Below are positions 1-7,847 of a DNA stretch of 23,494 bases, in pieces. Position numbers and translations under genes: made by a program. Within the stretch, counting starts at the first letter, position 1, and each line of letters begins with the position of its first letter. The notes below the pieces were generated by a model that was given only the letters and a program-made list of their open reading frames with translations, ran no database searches and was not told the origin of the DNA. Source of the DNA: SAR202 cluster bacterium Io17-Chloro-G7 (lineage in GTDB: Bacteria; Chloroflexota; Dehalococcoidia; UBA3495); assembly GCA_002817055.1 (NCBI GenBank), contig MUCU01000009.1, forward strand, positions 1 to 23,494, given 5' to 3'.

Positions 1-437
1 CCTGCGGCGGCTAATCGGTTGGCAGTGGATGCAGCAGGCTATGACTCAACTTCCCAACTCTTGATTGCGCTGAGGATAAACAAAATTGGTATTAGAACGC
101 GCGGTGTGGCCTGAACCAAATGCCGTCAAATAGCCAACGGCGTTCTTGTGGAAACAATCCAAACGCACGTCGGGGTAAACGAACCCACCGCAATGGCTAG
201 GTCCATCCGAGAATGATTAGATGCCGATTTCGGTATCGGGATCTGCGGCGCACTAGGACCAGTGGAAGATGGCGTAAAGCCGGTTGGCCAAGCCTTGCAA
301 TCGTTGGCGCGGAAGTCGTGCCGGATTTTAAGTTGCGAGTTCGGCCCGGCCAGGTGGTGATCAAGCGGCGGCAGTCCAAGTAGGCTTTAATTGAACGGCG
401 GAATATGGCGGCGGCTGGGGTTGAGGTGGGGAGTTAG
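1..437 (+). pseudogene. Decayed CinA-like (nicotinamide-nucleotide amidase / competence-damage protein) C-terminal domain
   Basis: Frame 1 from base 1 reads as a continuous protein-like sequence broken by TGA at 112-114 and 214-216. Between them lies ETIQTHVGVNEP; after the second comes LDADFGIGICGALGP followed by DGVKPVG. This lines up with the CinA C-terminal domain signature (ETLxxHGAVSEP, then ADxGIxxxGxxGP, then KPVG). Near 285-305 the homology moves to frame 3, which reads GAEVVPDF and RPGQVVIKRR, as in the CinA tail, before TAG at 381-383 and 435-437. Intact CinA domains deamidate nicotinamide mononucleotide in pyridine nucleotide recycling. Two premature TGA codons, a frameshift and a TAG make this a pseudogene; the 5' part is outside the window. 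The first 37 residues match CinA poorly, so the damage may extend further left. The family call rests on remembered motifs. Confidence 0.62.
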
Positions 438-472
438 CATGAGCCGGTGTTAATCCAGAAACCCAGGCGACG

Positions 473-1060
473 TTAAATTTCTTGCTCTTCCACCTTGTTT
501 TGAAATCTCTTGAGCAGCGGGGCAATTACTTTGGAATTCAGGTCCTCGGAGTTCTGTATGGAAAACAGCGTCACCGCCGCAACCGAATAATGAACCAGTC
601 CATCATTTTCTTGGGGGTTGTTTCCTAGGTTCTCCGACTGGAATCCGCCATCTGGGTTATGTTGGTTCTCCAATGGTTGAATCCACTCGTTGTACTTGAT
701 GCCCTGCATGGAATGACCCGTAGCGAACTGGTGGAGACCAAAGGTCAGCCACGGTTCTAGGAACCCGATTTGCGGTTGTTCCTCACCTAACAGAACGCCT
801 AAGAACAGCGCTATGTCTTTACCAACTTCGGCACCCTCACTATCTGCCAATCTGTAGAAACGATAAATACTTTGAGGCATCCATTGCTGAGAGCGTAGAA
901 TATGACTAGTGATGTCGGTGCACTTGTTTGTGCTAACACACTCCCATCCTGCTTCACCGAGCATTCCGTCAACTGTTTGTACGAGGACGGAAATTTGCCC
1001 GAAAAACCTTCTAGTCTCGGCTAAACCGGCAAGGATCTGTTTACCAACATCACTCACCAC
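473..1060 (-). CDS. Uncharacterised 195-residue protein, partner of the adjacent nuclease
   Basis: I do not recognise this family. It is a 195-residue soluble protein with no signal peptide or membrane segment. It has a central hydrophobic stretch around FLGVLLGEE, a Trp- and His-containing middle (EPWLTFGLHQF), an Asn/Gln-rich polar segment (residues ~130-150) and a charged, probably helical C-terminus. It starts with GTG, preceded by a good Shine-Dalgarno (CTGGAGGT, about seven bases before the start) lying inside the upstream nuclease gene. The nuclease stop codon overlaps this start region by 11 bases, so the two are almost surely co-transcribed and translationally coupled. Tight coupling to a nuclease suggests an accessory, immunity or specificity subunit; that is inference from context. 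No gene follows it on the same strand within the window. Confidence 0.75.
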   Translation of the reverse strand: MVSDVGKQILAGLAETRRFFGQISVLVQTVDGMLGEAGWECVSTNKCTDITSHILRSQQWMPQSIYRFYRLADSEGAEVGKDIALFLGVLLGEEQPQIGFLEPWLTFGLHQFATGHSMQGIKYNEWIQPLENQHNPDGGFQSENLGNNPQENDGLVHYSVAAVTLFSIQNSEDLNSKVIAPLLKRFQNKVEEQEI

Positions 1061-1889
1061 TGGGCCACCTCCAGTGCGCTAAGAATTGAGAGTCTCTGCG
1101 GCTCCATTCGAACTGGGTCGGCTTCGGCCGAAAGCGGTATGGAGGCATTGAAATTGGAGACCATGAAATTGAACTATATGGCCGCAAGAACTTCCAATGT
1201 GGGCTCCCAAGGTTCCAGCCATGGGAGTCAATACCGCTAAATCTCGTTAGGCCCAAGCGGACCAGAATAATCCCTAGGTCCTCTAATAGCGCTCTCTCGC
1301 CTGAGCCAGAGGCCCTGACCCGAGCCTCAATAAGGATTTGGGGCAACTCCCGCCAAGTCGTCCAGTAGAAATGATCCGCTGACCCTTCACCCGTTTTTTT
1401 CCCGAGCTCCGAAATTGATTCTTGGAAATCCCTGCGTGGCAGCGCGGACTGAGCTGTTACATATACGATTGCATAGTCGTCCACAGCCTTCCGTCCGGCG
1501 ATGCTCCTGAGAATCTGCATTTCCCTGGCAAGCTGATCGTTTGGCAATTCGTCGTCATTTGGTTCGGATGATTTACCAGAAAGGAATTTAGCCTCAACCA
1601 GTATCAAGAGCTTTCGACCTTCTGGACTAACCAGATTGATCAGGACATCTGGCTCAGCACCGTTCGATCCAAATTCCTGAAGCCTGGGCCAAAAATCCAA
1701 CTGGGCTTTGCCAATTTGAGTTGGAACGATTAAGGACTGTCCGTCGATCCTCCGTGCAGTCCCTAAAAATTGGGTCAGTCCAAGCTCCGGCGGAATATAG
1801 CGCCAGAGTCCAAACACATTACTGGTGAGCAGATCCTCCATCTGTTCCTCTTGCCTAGTCAGCTTATGACGAATCTGAGCGATAAACAT
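1050..1889 (-). CDS. PD-(D/E)XK nuclease superfamily protein
   Basis: This 279-residue protein carries a PD-(D/E)XK core: Glu-Pro-Asp (D81), then an ILVEAKF strand supplying E99 and K101, and a downstream Gln (Q119, in NDQLARE) as in several restriction-endonuclease-like families. The N-terminal EDLLTSNVFG stretch resembles the opening of a prokaryotic PD-(D/E)XK family I recall. The frame is open back to 2186, but that extension runs into the opposite end of the VWA gene and across a terminator-like hairpin, so ATG 1889 is preferred, with weak GAGTGG-type ribosome binding; ATG 1964 is an alternative. No methyltransferase is adjacent, so this is not a classical restriction-modification pair. 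DNA cleavage, for example in anti-phage defence, is inferred from the fold motif only. Confidence 0.75.
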   Translation of the reverse strand: MFIAQIRHKLTRQEEQMEDLLTSNVFGLWRYIPPELGLTQFLGTARRIDGQSLIVPTQIGKAQLDFWPRLQEFGSNGAEPDVLINLVSPEGRKLLILVEAKFLSGKSSEPNDDELPNDQLAREMQILRSIAGRKAVDDYAIVYVTAQSALPRRDFQESISELGKKTGEGSADHFYWTTWRELPQILIEARVRASGSGERALLEDLGIILVRLGLTRFSGIDSHGWNLGSPHWKFLRPYSSISWSPISMPPYRFRPKPTQFEWSRRDSQFLAHWRWPSGE

Positions 1890-1930
1890 AGCCACTCTGC
1901 TTGGTTTTTTGAGAATAGGCACAGATGTAG

Positions 1931-1967
1931 AAAATGAGTGGGGGACCAGAGTATTGTGACTCATTTT
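1931..1967. promoter_or_regulatory. Inverted repeat in the nuclease leader (operator candidate)
   Basis: Perfect 9-bp arms AAAATGAGT (1931-1939) and ACTCATTTT (1959-1967) are separated by 19 bases. They lie 42-78 bases upstream of the preferred nuclease start at 1889. The geometry suits a dimeric repressor or a leader-RNA structure. No regulator gene was identified nearby. Confidence 0.35.
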
Positions 1968-2035
1968 GGTGGGATTTTGTTTAGGGTAAGGCTCGAAATT
2001 CCCTTTCGCTCTGTGAAGAAAACCAAGATAGAATG

Positions 2036-2064
2036 GAGAGAGCCCCAGTTTTGGGGCCACTCTC
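2036..2064 (-). terminator. Hairpin downstream of the VWA gene, probable operon terminator
   Basis: GCCCCA (2042-2047) pairs with TGGGGC (2052-2057) across a 4-base loop. The stem is extended by GAGAG (2036-2040) pairing with CTCTC (2060-2064) after a small internal loop. It lies about 35 bases past the stop codon of the VWA gene. On the - strand it is followed by a T-rich but interrupted stretch, so termination may be imperfect. Confidence 0.5.
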
Positions 2065-2098
2065 ATAGTCCGCCTAGTAAACGCAAAGTTTGTCTGGG

Positions 2099-5000
2099 TT
2101 AGATAGTCAACTTCCGGTATAGCATGGGTAGACGTTCCGGCAGTGCCCATATATCTCCCAAAACCTCGTAGCCCATGTCGCCGCACATGCTTTTCAGGTA
2201 ATCATGCCCAGCCTTGTCCACTGTTAGGCAGAACGGCGTAATATTCTTGCGCTTGGCCTCAATTAAGGCCATGTGGGTATCGTGGACTGCGTACTCCTTC
2301 TCCACGCCCTCCCGGCTGTAGCCGCGGTCCTGAGGGCGCCCGTCACTGATCAGGAACATAATCTTGGTAGTCGCTTCCTGATTCTCCAGCTTGGACACGG
2401 CGTGACGGATTGCCGCCCCCATGCGAGTGGCGTGCAAGGGTGTAATTTTATCTATGCGACGCTTTATCTTGTCACTGAAGCCTTCGGTGATGTCTTTAAT
2501 TACATAGAACTCCACGTTTTCCCGGCCATATCCGGAAAAGCCGTATATTCCGTAGGTATCGCCAATGGATTCCAGGGCGTTTATCAGCAGCGCAGTGCTT
2601 TCTTTTTCAAGGTCGATTATGCGCTTGTAATTGCGCCGCACCAGCCCTTCCCGACGACGCCGCAGCCAGACCATGTACTCTACCGGATCATCAGGGGCAT
2701 CCCGGTCATCAACCACCTGGCGTCCTTCGTCGATAGCCTCCGCCGTCGAAGCGCTCATGTCCAGTAGGAACACAACAGCCACGTCCCGGCGGGCCCGGTT
2801 GCGGTGCCAGTAAATTTTCTCGTCGGGAGGCACGTTCATTCTCAGGTCGCACCATGCCTCCAAGGCAGCGTTCAGGTCGATGTCCTCGCCGTCCACCAGC
2901 CGGTAAATCTTTCTAAAACTCTCCGGCATGATGAGCTCGAACTGGCGCTTGATGTGGGTGGCCAGCGCAGTGTAGTTTTTCAAAGAATCGTTGTAGAAAT
3001 TGAGATCGCCTTCCTCAACGACTTTCTCTTTAACGATACACCACCGTGGTTTATAGTCCGCCGCACGGAAATCCCATTCGTCATAAGCGTAGGTCTGCGG
3101 CTCTTTGGCCTCCAGTTCTCCGCCATTGTCGTCGTCATGGAGTAACGGACCGTAACCCTGCCCTGGTTGCGAACTGGGCGGCGGGGTGCCCGCCTCCTTC
3201 ATGATGTTCTGAGCGAACATGGTCATGTTGCTGTCGATTTCGCCTTGCTCGGCGTCCATCTCCAGCTCGGCGCTCTCCTGCAGCAACTGCTCCAGTTGTT
3301 CTTTGGTCAGCGGCTGGCCTTCACCTTGTTGGCCGGCGTCAGCTTGCAACCGAGTAAGGAGTTGTACCATTTCGGGTTTGAAATCGCCCCGGTAGTCCAC
3401 CGGTTCCGGAGAATCGTAGGAATCGCCTTCGGACTGCTCGCCGCTGGCATCCATTCCAGCCTGCAACTGGTCTATCAGGTCTTGGAACTCTTCTTCAGAG
3501 AAGTCTCCCGGCTCTTCCAAGTCCTGGTCTTCCCACTGATCCTCGGGTTGAGTTTCGTTTTCGATCCGAGAAATTATTTCATAAGCCCTTAGCGTAGCTT
3601 CGGCCGAGTCTTCTACCAACGCCTGTACAGACCGTAGTTCATGTAAGATCTTGGCCAGCATGATGGCCGCTTCCTCGTATTCGGTTGGCACCGGCAGGTC
3701 GGTGAATTGCTCCAGGCTCATGTGTATAAGCAATTCCACTAAGGCCTCTTGCAAGGCCAGTTCCTGTATCTTGGGGCGGGCTCCCAAGGACTCCCCTTGA
3801 ACCCTGGCCGCGGCGGACCTGATGCCCGGGTATTCCATGCCCACCCGGTAATCCAGGCGGCAGTCTTCCAGCACCGTAAACAAATCGAAAGCCAGGCGGC
3901 GATTTTCAAACAGGTGTAAGAATCGCCCCACATCCGTAAAGGCCTCACTGGGCCCCAGAGCAATCTGGCCTTCAGCCACCATAGGCTGTTGACCGGATAG
4001 TTGCATTTCAACATCCAGATCGCCGGTGGCCTGCCTCTCCGCCATTTCCTGGGCCAAGCTTGCGCGGTGCTCATCCAAGGCTTTCTGTTCTTGGGACCGC
4101 CGGGCTTCCGTTTCCAATTCCATATCCGCACGGCGGTTCGTGAAGTTGGCTGCTTCTTTGTCGAATTCAAACTCGAAGCTTCCGAACTCCAAGTGGGCTA
4201 CTTGGTGGGTGGATACGACCTTGAACCAGGAAAAATTGTCTTGCTTGTTGGAGTATTGGTCTACCACCGGAGGCAAGAACACCTTGGTGCCGTCGGTGGA
4301 AGCGGAATCCTCGTCCACCCATCCGATGTTTTTCCGCACCAATTCCTTGGTGGTTAGAATCTCAACGGGTGAGCCGGAGAGAGCCCGGCAATACAGCCTG
4401 ATAATTCCTTTGACCTTTTCCAATTCCAGACTTGAAGACAGGGTTTCAAGGATCGATTCCGAAGTATTGGATTCAATCTTAAAGAATGCTATGCCGCTTT
4501 CCGGGTTGTCTTTCAGGAGCCCGATACCGTGCTGGAACCAGGCATCAAGCTGATTAACGGTGATGCGGTTCAGCACATCATCCAGACTCTTTAGGAATGG
4601 TGGCACCGCTTCTGGTGAAACGGCGAGCAGGGTCTCGCATAGGTCCAAGATATAGCCTTGGGAACCTTGAGGCACTCGAGACAACGCTTGGGTCCCGTCG
4701 GAGAGGAACCTTGAAGTATCCCGCATGCCTACTTTGGCCAGACGCTCGCCAAGTTTCAAGAACCGGCCAGTCTGCCCTTCTTCGACATGCTGCAGCGCTC
4801 TTGGCACCAGCTCCAGACAGGTCTTGATCTCCCTCCAACTGGAGTCGATTAAAGCGCGGGACATCGACAGGAAAGGCTCGCGTTCCCGCCCCATGGCTGG
4901 CAGGACGTCTTTACCCAATAGCAAGCATTCGCCAGCCACGTCGTATGACTTGTAAGACAATGCCTCTATCAAAGAGGCGAAGACTTCAACGTCCCAGAAC

Positions 5001-5458
5001 GGCAGGTTGCGGACCAAGTCGGGGCTAACCTCAAAGAACTTTGCCGCCAGGGTGCTGGACTTCCAGGTGCCCTTGTATAGACTCCGGCCCAGACCTGCCC
5101 AACGGGGAATGTACTGAGGCCGCAGATTCGGAACAATGGATGCGCTGGCCTTGAAGAAAGCCACTGCCAATGTAGGGGAATCTTGAGCCAGATAAGTACC
5201 GCAGCGAGCCCACTGCATAAATGACGGGAAGGACAGGAAGCGGGCAACTTGAGGGCCCACACGATAGTATTCAACCGCAGACTCCCAAGAGCGCACGGTT
5301 TGGGTGCCTATCGACAAGCCTTCTTTCGCCCACAGCACAAGCTCTTCTTGGCCGAACGCTGATTCTAGGGCCGGAGATGCTTCTTGGTATGCTTCCAAGA
5401 CCGCAGGCGGTAATTTGGCAAGTTCAGTCTCGACTTCGGTTAGAGGGCCGGTACTCAA
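2099..5458 (-). CDS. Large VWA-domain protein, NorD/CbbO-like, with N-terminal helical repeats
   Basis: This 1119-residue protein ends in a von Willebrand A domain with the MIDAS motif DMSAS (D900, S902, S904), a T1011 and LISDG (D1039). Residues ~60-360 are helical repeats with recurring A-x-x-FF-x-x-S-P motifs, such as AVAFFKAS and AAKFFEVS. Residues 418-422 read HQVAH, a degenerate zinc-protease-like site, followed by FGSFEF; this and EDCRLD near 531 resemble the middle region of NorD/CbbO proteins. A very acidic low-complexity linker spans ~635-790. The start is TTG, one base after the Nudix stop, with a strong AGGAGG inside the Nudix gene. NorD/CbbO proteins work with a MoxR AAA+ ATPase, here at 6056-6961, to activate metalloenzymes. 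The target is unknown. The length is well above NorD (about 600-800 residues) because of the N-terminal repeats. Confidence 0.88.
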   Translation of the reverse strand: MSTGPLTEVETELAKLPPAVLEAYQEASPALESAFGQEELVLWAKEGLSIGTQTVRSWESAVEYYRVGPQVARFLSFPSFMQWARCGTYLAQDSPTLAVAFFKASASIVPNLRPQYIPRWAGLGRSLYKGTWKSSTLAAKFFEVSPDLVRNLPFWDVEVFASLIEALSYKSYDVAGECLLLGKDVLPAMGREREPFLSMSRALIDSSWREIKTCLELVPRALQHVEEGQTGRFLKLGERLAKVGMRDTSRFLSDGTQALSRVPQGSQGYILDLCETLLAVSPEAVPPFLKSLDDVLNRITVNQLDAWFQHGIGLLKDNPESGIAFFKIESNTSESILETLSSSLELEKVKGIIRLYCRALSGSPVEILTTKELVRKNIGWVDEDSASTDGTKVFLPPVVDQYSNKQDNFSWFKVVSTHQVAHLEFGSFEFEFDKEAANFTNRRADMELETEARRSQEQKALDEHRASLAQEMAERQATGDLDVEMQLSGQQPMVAEGQIALGPSEAFTDVGRFLHLFENRRLAFDLFTVLEDCRLDYRVGMEYPGIRSAAARVQGESLGARPKIQELALQEALVELLIHMSLEQFTDLPVPTEYEEAAIMLAKILHELRSVQALVEDSAEATLRAYEIISRIENETQPEDQWEDQDLEEPGDFSEEEFQDLIDQLQAGMDASGEQSEGDSYDSPEPVDYRGDFKPEMVQLLTRLQADAGQQGEGQPLTKEQLEQLLQESAELEMDAEQGEIDSNMTMFAQNIMKEAGTPPPSSQPGQGYGPLLHDDDNGGELEAKEPQTYAYDEWDFRAADYKPRWCIVKEKVVEEGDLNFYNDSLKNYTALATHIKRQFELIMPESFRKIYRLVDGEDIDLNAALEAWCDLRMNVPPDEKIYWHRNRARRDVAVVFLLDMSASTAEAIDEGRQVVDDRDAPDDPVEYMVWLRRRREGLVRRNYKRIIDLEKESTALLINALESIGDTYGIYGFSGYGRENVEFYVIKDITEGFSDKIKRRIDKITPLHATRMGAAIRHAVSKLENQEATTKIMFLISDGRPQDRGYSREGVEKEYAVHDTHMALIEAKRKNITPFCLTVDKAGHDYLKSMCGDMGYEVLGDIWALPERLPMLYRKLTI

Positions 5459-5459
5459 A

Positions 5460-6047
5460 TCAGTGTGCCTCCTTTTCCAAACCGTCTGCCAGAATCCCCA
5501 AAAACTGTTGGAGGATTCTCGCCGTGACTCCGAATATTATGTGCTGGTTGTATGCGTAGGACCTAGTAGAGACGGAAACTCCAGCCTCCAACCGGGTTTC
5601 TATTCTCCAGTTGGAAGGGTCGTTAAGCGAAGGGATGGGGACTTCTAATACCTCAGCGATTTCCACAGCGCTAGGTTTAAAATTGTAGGGGTAATCAATT
5701 GAGCCGACGAATACCTTAACGTGAAAGCGGCTATTGGTCGCTACCTCATCCAGTTCACCAAGAATCGTCACGTCCTTTCTGTTGATACCCATTTCCTCTT
5801 CGGTTTCCCGAAGTGCCGTATCAACGAAGCCCTTATCCTCTGGGTCCCTGGCGCCGCCCGGAAAAGAGATTTCCCCTTTGTGGTATTCAACCTCTTCGGA
5901 GCGTTTATTCAACAATACGCAGTATTCGCCGTCTTTGTGGTAAAGAACGACCAATACTGCGGCTGGTGTTAATGAGGAGTCGTTCACAGACAGTGTAGCC
6001 CGCTGGGACAACTCTTTGCGTAAAACTTCCGGTGGGGAAGCTGCCAT
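5460..6047 (-). CDS. Nudix hydrolase, CoA pyrophosphatase type (NudL-like)
   Basis: This 195-residue enzyme carries the UPF0035 CoA-recognition motif at residues 45-65 (LLNKRS, then HKGEISFPGG). It overlaps a Nudix box at 64-87 ending TALRETEEEMGI. Enzymes with this combination hydrolyse CoA and its thioesters to 3'-phosphoadenosine phosphate and 4'-phosphopantetheine. The frame is open up to 6290, but that extension overlaps the MoxR gene. The ATG at 6047 begins MAASPPEVLRKEL, is preceded by TAGGGAT and starts 8 bases after the MoxR stop, so it is chosen. It sits between the two halves of a MoxR/VWA pair and near coaE, which makes the last step of CoA synthesis, so the operon both makes and removes CoA. 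The substrate assignment comes from the motif. Confidence 0.88.
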   Translation of the reverse strand: MAASPPEVLRKELSQRATLSVNDSSLTPAAVLVVLYHKDGEYCVLLNKRSEEVEYHKGEISFPGGARDPEDKGFVDTALRETEEEMGINRKDVTILGELDEVATNSRFHVKVFVGSIDYPYNFKPSAVEIAEVLEVPIPSLNDPSNWRIETRLEAGVSVSTRSYAYNQHIIFGVTARILQQFLGILADGLEKEAH

Positions 6048-6055
6048 TCGGATCC

Positions 6056-6961
6056 CTACTCGAAGATAGAGGACACGACCTCTTCCAAACTTCGTTGTAG
6101 TTCCTCCTCGTCGGTCAAGGTCCATACTATTGCAACTTGGCAAGCCCGCCGGGCCGGAATGCCCTCGGAAATCAAGCGAGCCGCATAGATAAGCAACCTG
6201 GTGCTTGCGCCCTCCTGGAGGCCGTGGTCCTCTAGATTGCGAATCTTTTCTCCCAACTTGGCCAGGGAATCGGCCTGCTCCGCAGAGCAACCGCTCTCCC
6301 GTGCGATAATCTCGGACTCGATATCCCGCGGCGGGTAGTAAAACTCAATGGAGATGAACCGCTGCCGTGTGCTGTGCTTCAGGTCCTTCAGTGCGCTCTG
6401 ATATCCCGGGTTATAAGAGATGCACAACAGGAAACGGTCATCGGCTTCAATGATAGTCCCAGTCTTTTCCACCGGCAGGATCCTCCGGTGGTCGGTGAGG
6501 GGGTGAATCAGCACGGTGGTGTCTTTCCGCGCTTCTACCACTTCGTCCAAGTATAGAATAGCGCCTGCTTTGACGGCCCGGGTCATAGGACCGTCAATCC
6601 AGCGGGTGCCGTTCGCATCTAGCAGATAGCGGCCAACCAAGTCACTGGCGGTTAGGTCTTCGTGACAAGCGATGGTAACCAAGGGCACTCTTACATCGCC
6701 GTCTTCCAATTCTTTTTCCATTTCCTTGCCGTCGGCGCCCTTTATCACTGTTATCGGTCGTCCGAGTTTCCAGGCCATGTATTCAACAAACCGCGTCTTG
6801 CCGCAACCGGTGGGTCCTTTCAATAACACTGGTATGTGCTGGTTGTAGGCGGCGGTAAACAACTCCAACTCATCCCCCACCACCCTGTAGTAGGGCTCGC
6901 TGCGAACCAGAAACTCTTCTATGGCGTATTCTTTCGAACCTTGATGTGTCGCCTCTACCAT
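6056..6961 (-). CDS. MoxR-family AAA+ ATPase, NorQ/CbbQ type
   Basis: This 301-residue AAA+ protein has Walker A GPTGCGKT (49-56), Walker B ILYLDE (135-140), a sensor-1 Asn inside the NorQ/CbbQ signature SYNPGYQ (182-188) and STRQRF with a candidate arginine finger near 199-201. The segment [14 protein letters not shown] is also typical of CbbQ/NorQ. Such ATPases form hexameric rings that act with a VWA protein to remodel a client enzyme, classically nitric oxide reductase or Rubisco. The VWA partner is encoded 600 bases downstream in the same transcript, beyond the Nudix gene. No nor, cbb or other obvious client gene lies in the window, so the client is unknown. ATG 6961 fits the family length of about 270-300 residues. 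Confidence 0.92.
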   Translation of the reverse strand: MVEATHQGSKEYAIEEFLVRSEPYYRVVGDELELFTAAYNQHIPVLLKGPTGCGKTRFVEYMAWKLGRPITVIKGADGKEMEKELEDGDVRVPLVTIACHEDLTASDLVGRYLLDANGTRWIDGPMTRAVKAGAILYLDEVVEARKDTTVLIHPLTDHRRILPVEKTGTIIEADDRFLLCISYNPGYQSALKDLKHSTRQRFISIEFYYPPRDIESEIIARESGCSAEQADSLAKLGEKIRNLEDHGLQEGASTRLLIYAARLISEGIPARRACQVAIVWTLTDEEELQRSLEEVVSSIFE

Positions 6962-7003
6962 TGCTGCCCCACGTCCTTTTAATTCTCTATTTTGGCTGCC
7001 AAA

Positions 7004-7615
7004 TTACGGCGTATCCATGGTGCCGGCCACTCTAGAGGTCCAAAGCCCATCTATCGTAGCTTCCAAGTCGACCACGTTTCCGCCGTTGTCCACAATAACC
7101 TGGGCCCGCCTCAGCCGCTCCGAGCGGTCCATCTGTGAATCAATCCGCTTCAGCACTTCCTCAGGGGACATGCCATTACGCGCCTGAAGCCTTTCCATAA
7201 CGGTTTCAACCGGTGAATCAGTTGCCCAGACCTCATCCACCAGGGAGTCCCAACCGGCTTCATACAATAGAGCCGCTTCAACCACCACAACCTCGGTGCC
7301 TTGATCTCTAAGCGACTCCAGTCGCACCGAAACTATACCAGCCATCCGGGGGTGCATTATCCGGTTGAGCTTTGCTAGTTGTTCCGAATCCCCGAACACG
7401 ATGGCGCCCAGCTTTTGCCGGTTGATCTCCCTGTTGGGTCCCAAAATATCTTCCCCGAAGGCCTTTACAACTTCAACCCAGCTTTCGGAGTCCGGCTGAT
7501 AGGCTTCATGACCAACTTGATCGGCGTTGATTACCATGGCCCCCAACGCCTGCAATAACCGGGTCACCTCGCTTTTCCCGGTGCCTATACCACCGGTAAG
7601 ACCTATGACCAACAT
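7004..7615 (-). CDS. coaE: Dephospho-CoA kinase
   Basis: This 203-residue protein has the family length (E. coli about 206). It has P-loop GGIGTGKS at 8-15, INADQVGHEAY shortly after (the conserved Asp region of CoaE) and an LNRIMHPR motif. CoaE phosphorylates the 3'-hydroxyl of dephospho-CoA with ATP, the final step of CoA synthesis, in the cytosol. The ATG at 7615 has no clear Shine-Dalgarno; it lies three bases after the stop of a possible 49-codon ORF, so it may rely on coupling or be leaderless. The MoxR gene follows 42 bases downstream on the same strand. Confidence 0.95.
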   Translation of the reverse strand: MLVIGLTGGIGTGKSEVTRLLQALGAMVINADQVGHEAYQPDSESWVEVVKAFGEDILGPNREINRQKLGAIVFGDSEQLAKLNRIMHPRMAGIVSVRLESLRDQGTEVVVVEAALLYEAGWDSLVDEVWATDSPVETVMERLQARNGMSPEEVLKRIDSQMDRSERLRRAQVIVDNGGNVVDLEATIDGLWTSRVAGTMDTP

Positions 7616-7618
7616 GAG

Positions 7619-7768
7619 CTAACCGGTGCCCAAATTTTGTGCCACAAGTAAGGCTTCCCTGTCAATCAGTGGCGAAAACATTGCAGCACCCAGTACTTTT
7701 GATAACTGGGCCATTCTACCAATCAGTAATGCGATGGTCAACAACAATCTACTCAACAAGAACTCCAC
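7619..7768 (-). CDS. Possible small ORF upstream of coaE (49 codons)
   Basis: A frame from GTG 7768 to TAG 7619-7621 encodes 49 residues: a hydrophobic N-terminal helix (LLSRLLLTIALLIG) followed by a short amphipathic stretch. It fills most of the rimI-coaE gap and ends just before the coaE ATG. The ribosome binding site is weak (GGATG). It could be a small membrane protein, a translational-coupling leader for coaE, or chance. Confidence 0.28.
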   Translation of the reverse strand: MEFLLSRLLLTIALLIGRMAQLSKVLGAAMFSPLIDREALLVAQNLGTG

Positions 7769-7795
7769 GACATCCAGCGGGTTTCAGAATTCAGC

Positions 7796-7814
7796 GGGCA
7801 GGCAACCTGCCACC
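7796..7814. repeat. Hairpin in the rimI-coaE gap
   Basis: GGCAGG and CCTGCC are separated by CAA and flanked on both sides by GAATTC sites, giving a short nested palindrome 35-50 bases past the rimI stop. There is no T-run, so it could be an RNA processing or stability element rather than a terminator. Confidence 0.3.
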
Positions 7815-7847
7815 GGAATTCTTTGGTTATCGGCCTATGGCCCTTAG

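Noticed and set aside
112..216. In-frame TGA codons in the CinA-like frame as selenocysteine sites, prompted by selA in the window
   Set aside because: A frameshift and two TAG stops follow in the same gene, CinA is not a known selenoprotein, and no SECIS-like hairpin was seen after either TGA.
197..379. 60-codon - strand ORF
   Set aside because: It is antisense to the CinA-like remnant, Arg-rich, and without start signals.
1890..2186. N-terminal extension of the nuclease gene back to 2186
   Set aside because: It overlaps the VWA gene 3' end and a terminator-like hairpin; the recognisable protein begins near 1889.
2273..4553. Several + strand ORFs of 110-175 codons inside the VWA gene
   Set aside because: They are antisense shadows of a long gene with conserved domains; none shows motifs or start signals.
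5460..6290. N-terminal extension of the Nudix gene (276 residues)
   Set aside because: The first 81 codons overlap the MoxR gene and are low-quality sequence; ATG 6047 has a ribosome binding site and the family length.
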